Below are positions 27,680 to 35,938 of a stretch of 36,809 nt of DNA, one piece after another. This DNA is from Planctomycetota bacterium (GTDB lineage: Bacteria; Planctomycetota; Phycisphaerae; Sedimentisphaerales; Anaerobacaceae). The DNA is taken from positions 1 to 36,809 of the forward strand of contig JAAYVJ010000460.1 in assembly GCA_012517265.1 (NCBI GenBank), in the 5' to 3' direction. A model generated the notes under the pieces. It saw nothing but the letters and a program-made list of their open reading frames with translations. It was not told the DNA's origin and ran no database searches. Each line of letters starts with the position of its first letter. Position 1 is the first letter of the stretch. The translations under genes and the position numbers were made by a program.

Positions 27680-27708
27680 TTGACAGTCTCAAGTGCTGCT
27701 GTGACAAT
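27680..27708 (+). promoter_or_regulatory. Candidate sigma70-type promoter in the gspE/28132 intergenic region
   Basis: TTGACA (27680..27685), 17-nt spacer, GACAAT (27703..27708). Confidence 0.4.
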
Positions 27709-28131
27709 AGCATGCATAAGGTTGGCGTCGCGCGATAGGCCGGATGTGCTCACCGCGACAGTCGGGACGGGGTGGCGACGGAGCCCCAGAGTTCATGGAG
27801 AGACCAGGCTCACAAGCCAGGCAAATGTCTGCCTCTGATCTGAAAACCGCCGGGGGATTGTGATTGTCGTTTGCCAGGGTTTGGACGCGACAACCTCAAG
27901 AACGCGTGCTTTTTTGACTGGAGGATAAGCAAGGATGCTCAAATCCAGGCATGGAGTGGGTGGGGAAGGGCCACGCGCCTGCCATGTGTCGTGGTGCGCT
28001 CCAGCGTCTCACCGCACCTGGGTTCTCACCGGGGCCTCAGACACAGTGGTTCTTTTGTCTCCACTGGAATCGATGCGAAGCGGCTCTCAAGAAACGGATT
28101 CTGGACATCGAGGCACACAGGAGGTGGCGCC

Positions 28132-28623
28132 ATGAGGCTGGAGAAAAGACAACCCTCGGGCCGCGAAAAGGACGAGGCAGCCGTTGAGTTGCTGGACAAG
28201 CTGCGGGAACAATTGTACTCCACGAACACTTCAACGGTCCGGCAGAGCGCATTTCACCTGTCCTGGATGCAGGAGGATGGTCTGGACATCCTGCGGGAGG
28301 CTCTCCTGACCGATACGCCCCGCCGGGCCAAGAGCGCCGCGGCGTACGGTCTTCGCAAGATGCGAGGCAGAATGAAGAAACGTGCCGAAGAGACTCTAGT
28401 CGAAGGTACCACCAGCCTGGACCGCCTGACAGCGGAGATCTCCCGCAACGCCCTGCTGGTGATCAAGAAAGGCAAGGCCGCTCCAAAGCGATCGACACGC
28501 CCCGCCGGCAAACGTCCCGGCAAGTTCGAGATTCGGGATGTGCCCGGAAAAGACAGGGGCAGGAGGCAGCCGCAGCAAGGCAAACGGCCGGACGATCGTC
28601 ATTCCTCTCGCCACAGGCACTGA
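28132..28623 (+). CDS. HEAT-repeat-like protein with highly basic C-terminal tail
   Basis: MRLEKRQPSGREKDEAAVELLDKLREQLYSTNTSTVRQSAFHLSWMQEDGLDILREALLTDTPRRAKSAAAYGLRKM...; GGAGG-like RBS upstream. The ORF-track start at 27871 is in apparently non-coding sequence. Confidence 0.7.
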   Translation: MRLEKRQPSGREKDEAAVELLDKLREQLYSTNTSTVRQSAFHLSWMQEDGLDILREALLTDTPRRAKSAAAYGLRKMRGRMKKRAEETLVEGTTSLDRLTAEISRNALLVIKKGKAAPKRSTRPAGKRPGKFEIRDVPGKDRGRRQPQQGKRPDDRHSSRHRH

Positions 28624-29172
28624 GGCACGCGCTTCACATAGCCTGCGACTCTGGTTCCTCCGCACCGCTTCGGTTTGTTCCGGGCCGTTCTCGTCGTGTT
28701 CGCCTGTGCCGTACAGTCATCTTGCGATTCCCCGATCTGCTTGCCAGGGATGACCGCGTGGCAAGTTGCCGCGCCGAATGACGGTTGCCCGGTGCACCAG
28801 ATGTGAGGGGCGTGGCGTGGAGGCTGGGACTGTTCATTTCAAGGGGTGCATCTGTCGGTGTGCGCCGTGGCTGCCCCCCTCGCCTGAGTTGCTCGATCGC
28901 ATCGACCGGCGTGGTTCCAGGCAAGTACTCGTGCTACATCAACGGCGCGGACGTCGAGCCGCCCGGCGGGAACGCCAGCGTCTGCGCGAAGCTGACCGAC
29001 GCGAATCTGGCCGGCCGTCTGGGCGGCACGAAGGACCTCAAGGTCGCGGTGGTCACCGTCCGAGTCGTACCAAGCCCCTGACGAACATCTCCGTGCGACG
29101 ATCGAGAATCGCCGACAAGGGGGTGGATGGCCTGCATCCGCCCCCGCGCGCTCGTGACGGAGCAGCCCAGGG

Positions 29173-29655
29173 TTACTCGCGATCATCAGATTTCGACGGC
29201 AGGCAGCCCCCGGATTCCACTGCTCCGTTACGGCCGGAGGCTCCGTCGGACGAATGACTCGTCGTGATGCGAAAGTACCCGTCTGCGAACGCGATGTCCG
29301 TGATCTCCACGCCTCGGACCTGCTGCACCACCAGTTTGTTGACGTCCACGTGCAGCCTCGGGTACTCCCAGCGCGCGCCGTGCTCGGCCAGGGGAAACCC
29401 CGCGAGCATCTTGTCCACAAGCCAGTCGAATTGGTCGATCAGACGGTTGGTCGCCAATTGCAGGATCGCCTGCCCCTGCTCGAATCCGGCGAACCGCAGA
29501 CCGACCCGGATCGACTTGAAGATCGGCCAGGGGGTCTTGACCCGAAGCTTGATCTCCTCGCCCTCCAGCTCAATGTCAGCGACTTCTTCAGGGATCAGGC
29601 CGTTGGCGTTCAGTATGCACACCAGTTCATCGCCTGAGAGAATTATCTGCGCCAT
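29173..29655 (-). CDS. Conserved-looking hypothetical protein
   Basis: MAQIILSGDELVCILNANGLIPEEVADIELEGEEIKLRVKTPWPIFKSIRVGLRFAGFEQGQAILQLATNRLIDQFDWLVDKMLAG; co-oriented with the ABC genes. Confidence 0.6.
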   Translation of the reverse strand: MAQIILSGDELVCILNANGLIPEEVADIELEGEEIKLRVKTPWPIFKSIRVGLRFAGFEQGQAILQLATNRLIDQFDWLVDKMLAGFPLAEHGARWEYPRLHVDVNKLVVQQVRGVEITDIAFADGYFRITTSHSSDGASGRNGAVESGGCLPSKSDDRE

Positions 29656-29718
29656 GCCCGACCACCTGCCCAATCAGCCTTCGTCATCATGCAATCCGCA
29701 GAGCCCCCGCCGGCCCGG

Positions 29719-30510
29719 TCATTGAACCAGGCGATTCCGGAGCCGCCGGATCGCCAGCATGCCCATGACGGGCGTGAATACCGCAATGTACGCAACGCTG
29801 CCCAGGAGGGCGGGCGTGTAGTCACTCGAACACACCGCACGCGACAGACGAACCGCGTGCGTCAGCGGCAGGATCTCCGCGACAAACCGAATGTTCTGCG
29901 GCAGATCGTCGGTCGGGAACACGACCCCGGAGAAGAAGAACATCGGGGATATGACGCCCGTCAAGTAGAAGTTGAAATGGTTGATCGTCTTGACGAACGA
30001 CGTGATCCACAGCGACAGCGTCGCGAACATCATGCCCGTCAGGAAGCCCACGAAGGGAGTCAACAGTCCGGCGGGCAGTTGGATGATCCCGAACGCGATC
30101 AACACGCACATCACCGCGAACGTGAAGAACAGGCCCTTGGTGCCGGCCCACAGGATCTCGCCTACGATGAGGTTGTTCACAGTGATTGGGGCCGCCAACA
30201 TTCCGTCGTAGACCTTCTCGAACTCCAAGCGGATGAAGGTCCCGAACGTGCACTCGTAGGCCGCCGTGAACATCGCGGCCGTAACCAGGAGGCCCGTGCC
30301 CAGGAAGTCGATGTACGGCAGACCGTCCCACTTCTGATCGATGTACTTGCCAAGCCCCAGCCCCACGCCCATTAGGAACAACAGCGGCTCCAAGAACGGA
30401 GGCAAGCCGTTGCTGACGAGATTCTTGGTATAGACCCGCATGTGACGATACCACACGCTGAACAGCCTTTGCGAGAGCGAGGGATACACCGCCGGACTAC
30501 TGCTTCTCAT
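29719..30510 (-). CDS. ABC-2 type transporter permease (NodJ-like)
   Basis: 263 aa; six-TM profile; NGLPPFLEPLLFLMGVGLGLGKYI, FEKVYDGMLAAPITVNNLIVGEILWAGTKG, SPMFFFSGVVFPTDDLPQNIRFVAEILPLTHAVRLSRAV. Confidence 0.9.
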   Translation of the reverse strand: MRSSSPAVYPSLSQRLFSVWYRHMRVYTKNLVSNGLPPFLEPLLFLMGVGLGLGKYIDQKWDGLPYIDFLGTGLLVTAAMFTAAYECTFGTFIRLEFEKVYDGMLAAPITVNNLIVGEILWAGTKGLFFTFAVMCVLIAFGIIQLPAGLLTPFVGFLTGMMFATLSLWITSFVKTINHFNFYLTGVISPMFFFSGVVFPTDDLPQNIRFVAEILPLTHAVRLSRAVCSSDYTPALLGSVAYIAVFTPVMGMLAIRRLRNRLVQ

Positions 30511-31423
30511 TGAGGGCCCTCCCGGTGGCCTTGAGGAACACGTCTTCGAGAGTCGACTGGCGAATGAAGTACTGGTCGCCGGAGAGCTTGTCGACCACGC
30601 TCTTGAGCCGGTCGATGTCGTCGGCGTAGAACCGCTGTGTCCCCTCGGCGCGGTCCAGGCGGACGCCGGCGGGCAGACCCGACTCTTCGATCGCCGGGGC
30701 GCCGTTGGCGATCGGCACCTCCAGCACGTAGGCCTCGATATTCGACCGCAGCAGGTCGCGAGGATCGTCTTCCAGGACCCTGCGGCCCTTGTCCATGATC
30801 AGGATCGTGTCGCAGATCTGGAAGGCTTCTTCCATGTAATGAGTCGTCAGGAGAATCGTGGTGCCCTGGGCGCGGAGCCGGCGGAGCTTGTCCCAGATCA
30901 GGTGGCGAACCTGGGGATCCAGGCCGGTAGTCGGCTCGTCGAGGATCAACAGCCTCGGGTTGTTCAGCAGCGCCCTGGCGATGACCAGGCGCCTCTGCAT
31001 GCCGCCCGACAGCTCGCGGATTCTCGCCCCGGCCTTCTCGGACAGCTCCAGGAATTCGAGCAACCCCTTGATCCGCTCGCGCGCCGTCGCGCCGGACAGG
31101 CCGTAGAACTTCGAGTAGATCATCAGGTTCTGGAAGACGTTGAGTTCATCGTCCAGGTTGTTCTCCTGGGGCACCACGCCGGACAGGTACTTGATCGCCA
31201 GTTCGTCCCGAGCCGGATCGAAACCGAAGACGCGGATCACGCCGCCGTCTCCGAGGTCTCTGTGGCTGCGGCCGTAGAGCATCTTCATCATCGTGGTCTT
31301 GCCGGCCCCGTTGGGGCCCAACAGGCCGAAACAGATGCCCTCCTCGACCTCGAAGCTCAGGTCACAGACGGCCTGGACCCGGCCGAATGCCTTGTTGACG
31401 TGCTGAACGCTTATGATCTTCAT
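30497..31423 (-). CDS. ABC transporter ATP-binding protein (NodI-like)
   Basis: MKIISVQHVNKAFGRVQAVCDLSFEVEEGICFGLLGPNGAGKTTMMKMLYG; ELSGGMQRRLVIARALLNNPRLLILDEPTTGLDPQVRHLIW. 14-bp overlap with the permease. Confidence 0.95.
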   Translation of the reverse strand: MKIISVQHVNKAFGRVQAVCDLSFEVEEGICFGLLGPNGAGKTTMMKMLYGRSHRDLGDGGVIRVFGFDPARDELAIKYLSGVVPQENNLDDELNVFQNLMIYSKFYGLSGATARERIKGLLEFLELSEKAGARIRELSGGMQRRLVIARALLNNPRLLILDEPTTGLDPQVRHLIWDKLRRLRAQGTTILLTTHYMEEAFQICDTILIMDKGRRVLEDDPRDLLRSNIEAYVLEVPIANGAPAIEESGLPAGVRLDRAEGTQRFYADDIDRLKSVVDKLSGDQYFIRQSTLEDVFLKATGRALNEKQ

Positions 31424-31572
31424 GATCGCATCACCAGCTTGCCCTTTTCCGGCCGGCATGGCCTAGATTACTGGCGGTATTCTACACATCCTTTGCGAAA
31501 ACGCCACAGGGTACTGCCAAACGAACCGCGCCGGTGGTGGGGCCGCCCGTCCGGCGGTCTTCCCCCCAAAAA

Positions 31573-31656
31573 GGAACAGGACACCGCGAGCAGGGTTCCA
31601 AAGTCCGGAGTCTCATGCCGACTCCCGGCTTCATACCGCTCGCGATGTCCTGGTTT
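31573..31656. repeat. Two-tier imperfect palindrome, possible REP/MITE-like element or structured RNA
   Basis: Outer arms CAGGACACCGCGAGC (31577..31591) and GCTCGCGATGTCCTG (31638..31652), 14/15 complementary with a G-U on the minus strand; inner arms CCGGAGTC / GACTCCCGG. Confidence 0.6.
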
Positions 31657-31728
31657 GACTCTACCGTTCAGCGCATCTGGCGGGCGAGGTCTGTCACCAC
31701 CTGCACCGCCTGGACAACTCGTCGGCAA

Positions 31729-32790
31729 TTACTGCTGCACGGGCGCCACGTACGGAGTGCCGTAGAACTGCACTTCGGCAATCTGCATCGAGTTGGCAGC
31801 GGCCTCATTCTTGACGGTCTCGAAAACCATCTTGTACGAGGTGTAGGCCTCGGCCTGATTGGCGATGACATACACCGGGCCGGCGGTCAGCCGTTCGGCC
31901 GGCAGGGCCATGGTGCCGCCGCAGATCAGCGTCCAGTTCTCAGCCTTGCCGTCGCCGTTCATCGGCGTAACGATGGCGTCATTGGTGCCGTAGACCATCC
32001 AGATGACCGGGTCACGCTCGACGGCGTCATTGGCGGTGGTGATCTGGAAGCTGTCGAGGATCGAGGCGCCCAGGGCCGGGGTGACGATGAAGCCGGACTT
32101 CGTCTCGCCGAAGTTCAAATACTTCGTGGCGGGGTTGCCGTCGATGGCGTTGGCCGGGGCTTCGTTGGCCGGATACCTGCTTTGCCAGCCGCTCTCAATA
32201 GCCTTGATCGGATCGGTAGGCAGAAGGATGTTGGCGCCCTGGGCGTCGGGCAACATGTACATCGCGATGTCCGCGATCTGGAACAGGCTGTCGCCCTTGT
32301 TGGTGGGGAATACCATCTTGAACGACTTGTAAACGTCGAAGCTCATGAACGAGACGACCGGGCCGACCGTCAACCGCTCGGCGGGCAGTTCCAGGGTGCC
32401 GGAGGCAACCAGCGTCCACGTCTCGGCGATGCCGGCGCTGTTGTCGGCGCTGACGACCGCGTCGTTGGTGCCGTAGAGCTCCCAACTGGTGGGGTCACGG
32501 TTCACGGCGTCGTTGGCCGTGGTGATCACGAAGCTCTGGACCATCATCGGGGCCGACGGGGTGACGATGAAGCCGCTGCCGGCGCCGCCGCGGTTCAGGT
32601 ACTTCGTGGCCGGGTTGCCGTCGAGAATGTTGGCGGGGGCTTCGGCGGCCGGATAGCTGCTCGACGAAACGATGCCGTCGCCATCAATGGCCAGGATCAA
32701 GTCGTTCGGCCCGAGAATGGCATCGGCGAACGCCGGACCACCCACAAGGGCCAACACTGCCAGGGATACCAGAACTCTCTCGCATCTCAT
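31729..32790 (-). CDS. Secreted protein with two discoidin (F5/8 type C)-like tandem repeats
   Basis: Signal peptide MRCERVLVSLAVLALVGGPAFA; two ~165-aa repeats each containing YPAxEAPANxxDGNPATKYLN, GFIVTPA, FxITTANDAVxRDPxxWxxYGTNDAxV, LPAERLTxGPV. Confidence 0.72.
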   Translation of the reverse strand: MRCERVLVSLAVLALVGGPAFADAILGPNDLILAIDGDGIVSSSSYPAAEAPANILDGNPATKYLNRGGAGSGFIVTPSAPMMVQSFVITTANDAVNRDPTSWELYGTNDAVVSADNSAGIAETWTLVASGTLELPAERLTVGPVVSFMSFDVYKSFKMVFPTNKGDSLFQIADIAMYMLPDAQGANILLPTDPIKAIESGWQSRYPANEAPANAIDGNPATKYLNFGETKSGFIVTPALGASILDSFQITTANDAVERDPVIWMVYGTNDAIVTPMNGDGKAENWTLICGGTMALPAERLTAGPVYVIANQAEAYTSYKMVFETVKNEAAANSMQIAEVQFYGTPYVAPVQQ

Positions 32791-32909
32791 CGTCCTACTC
32801 CTCTTCAATTCCCCCCGGGTTCCTTTAGGACAAACACGCCGTCCGTCCATTGCACACCATCCTCGTGCCACGACCACACACAGCCTTCAATCCGTGGCTC
32901 TACACATCT

Positions 32910-32939
32910 AATATAGGCCTTCCCCCCGCTGGGCGTCAA
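32910..32939 (-). promoter_or_regulatory. Candidate sigma70-type promoter for the discoidin-like gene
   Basis: Minus strand TTGACG (32939..32934), 18-nt spacer, TATATT (32915..32910). Confidence 0.45.
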
Positions 32940-33100
32940 GCCAAATCTCGGCATAATGGGCTCTGTCGGAGACCTGCACAAGATCCGACGTTTGGATGAG
33001 CCGGAGAGAGACCGCCGATGGCATTATGGGCATGATGCGAAACGAAGCCAATTCCTGCGATACGCGGCACGGAACGCCTCAAGACCAGCATCCGCCCTCC

Positions 33101-33313
33101 TTATCGGTGTCTGTGGTGAGAATGGGGATGAGGATAGGGAGAGGGACACGGCCCTGGACGAGGGACATGGATGACCTCAACCACCGGATGAGGGTGGACC
33201 GGCACGACGCAGACGCCCGCCGGCGGCCCGTAATCCTCGCAATCGATGACCATGCAACCGCTCAACCAGAGCATCAGAAAGGCAACGACGGCAATCAGCA
33301 GGATCCTTCTCAT
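33101..33313 (-). CDS. Small His/Pro-rich lipoprotein
   Basis: 70 aa; MRRILLIAVVAFLMLWLSGC lipobox, then CMVIDCEDYGPPAGVCVVPVHPHPVVEVIHVPRPGPCPSPYPHPHSHHRHR. Confidence 0.6.
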   Translation of the reverse strand: MRRILLIAVVAFLMLWLSGCMVIDCEDYGPPAGVCVVPVHPHPVVEVIHVPRPGPCPSPYPHPHSHHRHR

Positions 33314-33410
33314 GATCTATTCTCCCGGATCAGCAACATCGTCGGAATGTCCTGTCCAAAGAGAAAAGGCGCCCCGCCGGCCTACGGTAACGCCCGCTTG
33401 CCACCTACCC

Positions 33411-33848
33411 TCAGTATCCCACCCGCCCCCAGATCGCTTCCTGCATTCTTCGCACGTCGGCCAGGCCTTCGTCGGTGGTCGGGGTGAAGTTGTACGGCGG
33501 GTTCGGCTGCTTGCCGGCCTCGATGGTCTCCTTGGCCTGATACTTCCAGTAGTCGCTGTGGCCATCCGCGAAGGCGACGTTGGTGCCGTCGCCGTGCCGG
33601 ACGAAAGGCGGGTCCCACCAACGGGGCGACTGATACTGGATGGCGTAGCTGTCCGGGCTGATCCGCCCTTCGTCCAGGAAGACCAGGCGGAAGGACGGCG
33701 AGGGGACCGTGATCTCCGCTCTCCGTTTGACCATCATCACCGTCCGGACAACCATGATTTCACGACTGCATTGTAGGGCCGCCACAAGTGAAAGGCAAAG
33801 GGCATTTCCCCCTGCCCGGCGGTCGGGTCCCGGATCGAGGACCCGCAA
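33411..33848 (-). pseudogene. 5'-truncated H-X9-DG / DUF1559-type pilin-like protein remnant
   Basis: RLVFLDEGRISPDSYAIQYQSPRWWDPPFVRHGDGTNVAFADGHSDYWKYQ is the C-terminal signature; no prepilin N-terminus (GFTLIELLVVI) upstream in frame. Confidence 0.65.
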
Positions 33849-33976
33849 CCTTGACGGAAACGACGTCCCGGCTTAGACTTTCGTCCGTAAAGGTCGCTTG
33901 TGCGTTTCTGGTCCGGCACGGCACGAGCCGGGTACGGTGCCCATGGGGCGCACAGGCATGGAAAGGAAGAACCACG

Positions 33977-35287
33977 ATGAAAAGCGGAAGACTCCACCCC
34001 ACTCTGACTCTCGCAGCGGCGTTTCTGGTCGTCCTGCTGTCCACCTGCGCCCTGCACGCGCAACCGCTGAACCAGCCTCCTGAGGGGTTCAAAGCCCTGT
34101 TCAACGGCAAAGATCTGGCCGGCTGGAAGGGACTGCTCAAAGGGCCTTACGACAATCCCGACAAACGGGCCGCCCTGCCCAGCGACCAGTTGACCGAGCT
34201 CCAGAAGGAAGCCGACGACAACATGCGGGCACACTGGAAGGTCGAGGACGGCATCCTCGTTTTCGACGGCAAGGGCCGCAGTCTGTGCACGGCCAAGGAC
34301 TACGGCGATTTCGAGATGCTCGTCGACTGGAAGATCGAGAAGGACGGCGACAGCGGCATCTACCTGCGAGGCGCACCGCAGGTGCAGATCTGGGACACCG
34401 CACGCACGACGGTCGGCGCTCAGGTCGGCTCCGGCGGCCTTTACAACAACAAGAAGAACCCGAGCAAACCGTCGAAGGTCGCGGACAAGCCCGTCGGCGA
34501 GTGGAACACATTCCGGATCATCATGATCGGGGACAAGGTCACGGTCTACCTCAACGGCGAACTGGTCGTCGACAACGTGACCATGGAGAACTACTGGGAC
34601 TACAGCAAGCCGATCTACCCCACCGGCCAGATTGAGCTGCAGAACCACGGCAACTTCCTCTACTTCCGCAACATCTACATCCGCGAGATCGTCCCGGCCG
34701 AGGAGAAGCTGGCGGGCTTCGTGCCGCTATTCAACGGCCGCGACATGACCGGCTGGGTCGGCAACACCGTCGGGTATTACGCCCAGGACGGCAAGATGAT
34801 CTGCGACCCGAAGAAGGCCGGCGGCAACGTCTACACCGCCGACGAGTACGGCGACTTCTCCTTCCGGTTCGAATTCAAGTTGACGCCCGGCGCCAACAAC
34901 GGCCTGGGCATCCGAGCTCCGCTCGAGGGCGACGCCGCCTACGCAGGCATGGAGATCCAGATCCTCGACGACACGGCCCCCCAGTACGCGACGCTGCAGC
35001 CCTACCAATATCACGGCTCGATCTACGGCACCGTCCCGGCCAAACGCGGGCACCTCAAGCCGGTCGGCGAGTGGAACTACGAGGAGGTCATCGCCAAGGG
35101 CCGCCAGATCACGGTCAAGCTCAACGGCGAGACGATCGTCGACGCGGATATCGACAGGGCCAGCACGCCTGAGACGATGGACCATCGCGATCACCCGGGC
35201 CTCAAGAGGACCCGGGGCCACATCGGCTTCTGCGGCCATGGCGACTACCTGGAGTTCCGCAACATCCGGATCAAATCGCTGGACTGA
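33977..35287 (+). CDS. Secreted protein with two DUF1080 (3-keto-disaccharide hydrolase-like) domains
   Basis: Signal peptide MKSGRLHPTLTLAAAFLVVLLSTCALHAQ; GFKALFNGKDLAGWKG ... YFRNIYIREI and GFVPLFNGRDMTGWVG ... LEFRNIRIKSLD are two DUF1080 units. Confidence 0.9.
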   Translation: MKSGRLHPTLTLAAAFLVVLLSTCALHAQPLNQPPEGFKALFNGKDLAGWKGLLKGPYDNPDKRAALPSDQLTELQKEADDNMRAHWKVEDGILVFDGKGRSLCTAKDYGDFEMLVDWKIEKDGDSGIYLRGAPQVQIWDTARTTVGAQVGSGGLYNNKKNPSKPSKVADKPVGEWNTFRIIMIGDKVTVYLNGELVVDNVTMENYWDYSKPIYPTGQIELQNHGNFLYFRNIYIREIVPAEEKLAGFVPLFNGRDMTGWVGNTVGYYAQDGKMICDPKKAGGNVYTADEYGDFSFRFEFKLTPGANNGLGIRAPLEGDAAYAGMEIQILDDTAPQYATLQPYQYHGSIYGTVPAKRGHLKPVGEWNYEEVIAKGRQITVKLNGETIVDADIDRASTPETMDHRDHPGLKRTRGHIGFCGHGDYLEFRNIRIKSLD

Positions 35288-35301
35288 AAGCAGCCATATG
35301 C

Positions 35302-35348
35302 CGGCCGGGCGGCGTCGTTTCAGACGGCGCCGTCCGGCCGTTCTTCCG
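35302..35348 (+). terminator. Hairpin terminator downstream of the DUF1080 gene
   Basis: CGGCCGGGCGGCGTC, gtttca loop, GACGGCGCCGTCCGGCCG, followed by TTCTTCC; starts ~15 nt after the stop. Confidence 0.6.
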
Positions 35349-35493
35349 CTCGTTCCATCCCTTCCTTTTTCTTCTCGATTCCCCGCACCCCGGGCCACAA
35401 TCTGCGTATAATGCCACAGGCATTTTTCATGCACAAAGCATGACAGAATCCTTTGAGCCATGACGGTGTTCTATTCGACCGGGGGGTGCGAAG

Positions 35494-35925
35494 ATGACAC
35501 TCTTGTCCATGTGCTGCACGATGGTTGCGACGACGTCCCTGCTGACGCAGGGGCCTGCGCCGGCGGCAAATCAGAAGGACCCGATCGAACGGCTTCTCGA
35601 TGCGATTGCCCAGGTCGAGAGCCGCAGGGATCCGAACGCCGTGGGGGACCACGGGCGGGCCGTCGGAGTGTACCAGATCCACCGCCGATACTGGCAGGAC
35701 GGCACGCGAATCCTCGGCAGGGACTGGCCCTATGCAGACGCGGCAGACCCCGCGAAGGCCCGCCAAGTTGTCCGGGCCTATCTGCGCCACTACGGCAAGG
35801 ACCGCAGCCTGATCGAAATGGCCCGCATCCACAATGGTGGCCCGCGTGGAGACCGCAAATCGTCGACCGAGGACTATGCCCGCAAGATCGCCGCCATCCT
35901 GGGCAGCCCACCGCAGTCCTCCTGA
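35494..35925 (+). CDS. Lysozyme-like / transglycosylase SLT-type small secreted protein
   Basis: LLDAIAQVESRRDPNAVGDHGRAVGVYQIHRRYW (ExxxSxxxxxxxxGxxGxxQ-like motif) and ARIHNGGPRG. Confidence 0.65.
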   Translation: MTLLSMCCTMVATTSLLTQGPAPAANQKDPIERLLDAIAQVESRRDPNAVGDHGRAVGVYQIHRRYWQDGTRILGRDWPYADAADPAKARQVVRAYLRHYGKDRSLIEMARIHNGGPRGDRKSSTEDYARKIAAILGSPPQSS

Positions 35926-35938
35926 AACCCGGGCCGGA

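Noticed and set aside
25346-27838. 830-aa plus-strand ORF
   Set aside because: Antisense shadow of gspE plus intergenic sequence; the gspE motifs are clear on the minus strand.
27871-28131. N-terminal extension of the HEAT-like ORF
   Set aside because: Composition changes abruptly at the Met at 28132, which has a good RBS; the upstream part looks like untranslated leader.
33824-33845. CGGGTCC-cggatcga-GGACCCG hairpin upstream of the DUF1080 gene
   Set aside because: Only 7 bp and no T-tract; could be chance in GC-rich DNA.
35407-35412. Perfect TATAAT upstream of the lysozyme-like gene
   Set aside because: No acceptable -35 at 16-18 nt spacing; possible but unsupported promoter.
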